This document shows, piece after piece, positions 63,320 through 64,000 of a DNA stretch of 64,000 bases. The notes under the pieces were generated by a model. It did no database searches and had not been told where the DNA came from. It was given only the letters and a program-made list of their open reading frames with translations. The translations under genes were made by a program, and so were the position numbers. The stretch comes from Halobacillus shinanisalinarum (lineage in GTDB: Bacteria > Bacillota > Bacilli > Bacillales > Halobacillaceae), in the NCBI RefSeq assembly GCF_022919835.1, contig NZ_CP095074.1:3329501-3393500 (forward strand). Direction: 5' to 3'. Numbering within the stretch: the first letter of the stretch is position 1; each line of letters starts with the position of its first letter.

Positions 63320-64000
63320 TTACTCTTGAATCAAACGACCGTCAAACGCTTCAGCCGGAACAATTGTCTCGCCATTCGCTTGCTTCTCACGCAAGTAATC
63401 AGCAAACAACTCCCGCTGAAAGTCAGGATGTGACGTCCATTCTACTTCACCAAAAGTCGTATAGCCATCACCTTCGCCGGTAGATAGGAAGTTGTTCGTC
63501 ACAACCGTAAACGTCTGATCGGAAAACTCACCATTCGTATAAACAGGTGTGCCGTCAGTCAGCTCAATGGAAGTCACGCGTTCTCCATCTGGCTGTGAAG
63601 GATCATAGACAACATTCATGCCTGAGAACTGAATCTTCATAAAGTTGGAATCATCCTGTGCCGGGCCTTCTAAGATTTCCTTAAGCTGCTGCCCAGTCAT
63701 TTCTGCCGTCACATTATAGTTGTCAAAAGGAAGCACTTCGAATACTTCACCATAGGTAATTTTCCCAGCATTAATATCTGTACGAATACCCCCACTGTTT
63801 TGGAAGGCGATATCTGCATTCGCGCGCTCACGCATTGCATCTGTAATCATGTTCCCAAGCTGGCTGACACCAAGGTCGCCGTACTTGCGATCACGAGTTA
63901 AAGGCCCTTCAGTTGTAGAGACAATTTCACTTTTTATTTCTTCAACTTGATCTTTATAGTAATCTACAATCTCGCGAACACTTTCATCTTCGCTTGCTAG
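63320..64000 (-). CDS. 5'-nucleotidase/cyclic phosphodiesterase family protein, C-terminal part
   Basis: The frame is open to the window edge, so the N-terminal metallophosphatase part is outside. The visible 226 residues form the 5'_nucleotid_C domain: YGDLGVSQLGNMITDAMRERANADIAFQNSGGIR, the substrate-clamping NSGGIR motif, ITYGEVFEVLPFDNYNVTAEMTGQQLKEIL, and VTNNFLSTGEGDGYTTF. The protein would be a secreted or wall enzyme releasing phosphate from nucleotides (UshA/YfkN type). A degraded copy of its 3' end lies at 58079-58240. Confidence 0.9.
   Translation of the reverse strand, partial: LASEDESVREIVDYYKDQVEEIKSEIVSTTEGPLTRDRKYGDLGVSQLGNMITDAMRERANADIAFQNSGGIRTDINAGKITYGEVFEVLPFDNYNVTAEMTGQQLKEILEGPAQDDSNFMKIQFSGMNVVYDPSQPDGERVTSIELTDGTPVYTNGEFSDQTFTVVTNNFLSTGEGDGYTTFGEVEWTSHPDFQRELFADYLREKQANGETIVPAEAFDGRLIQE

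Overview
The window looks like the chromosome of a low-GC, endospore-forming Bacillaceae, probably a halotolerant genus related to Halobacillus or Virgibacillus. This is inferred from the gene families (a SigO/RsoA-type split sigma factor, SppA-YteJ, YkuD, YjzC, DUF1540, DUF3231, PhoD), strong AGGAGG-type ribosome binding sites, and S-box, B12, purine and TPP riboswitches. No rRNA, tRNA, CRISPR array or intact transposase was seen. Most genes are ordinary chromosomal ones, separated by repeat-rich gaps.

Layout. 1-4 kb: the end of an AI-2E-family permease, an APH(6)-type kinase, a DUF4064 protein and CstA. 4-5.5 kb: an overlapping three-gene operon for a split sigma factor (SigO-like, YvrJ-like, RsoA-like). 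6-17.7 kb: a helical hypothetical protein, a serine hydrolase, PEP carboxylase, small stress or spore-type proteins, a YdhK-type lipoprotein and an MFS exporter. 17.7-20.6 kb: metE behind tandem SAM-I and cobalamin riboswitches. 21-31.6 kb: sppA-yteJ, phoD with a PhoP-box-like repeat, NADH oxidase with a Rex-like site, a second APH kinase, and xpt-pbuX behind a guanine riboswitch. 32-36 kb: palindromic repeats, two small acidic proteins, VanW and YkuD proteins. 36.5-45 kb: a glycosylase, a TetR/ABC exporter operon with paired operators, membrane proteins, a GNAT. 58.5-64 kb: a secreted subtilase, a TPP-riboswitch operon (ThiY-like protein plus SDR) between two copies of a 36-residue gene, and the end of a 5'-nucleotidase.

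The most coherent system is at 45.3-58.0 kb. A sigma-54 enhancer-binding protein sits between two catabolic gene sets. Three good -24/-12 promoters are visible, and two matching palindromes lie about 92 bp upstream of two of them. The genes are a PuuP-like amine importer, an aldehyde dehydrogenase, a class III aminotransferase, an M20-family carbamoyl-amidohydrolase, agmatine deiminase, a second aminotransferase, a second aldehyde dehydrogenase and alanine dehydrogenase. Together they make a plausible route from agmatine through N-carbamoylputrescine, putrescine, 4-aminobutanal, GABA and succinate semialdehyde to succinate, with alanine dehydrogenase recycling the alanine formed by the transaminases. 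No nitrilase-type AguB is present, so the M20 hydrolase is the local candidate for that step.

Several genes (a thioesterase, a MaoC-like dehydratase, pbuX, the M20 hydrolase, and apparently a VOC protein) are broken by one base, mostly in short homopolymers. They may be real pseudogenes or sequencing errors. At least two families of short mobile-like repeats, a GC-rich palindromic repeat, a repeated terminator hairpin and two gene relics fill the intergenic space.
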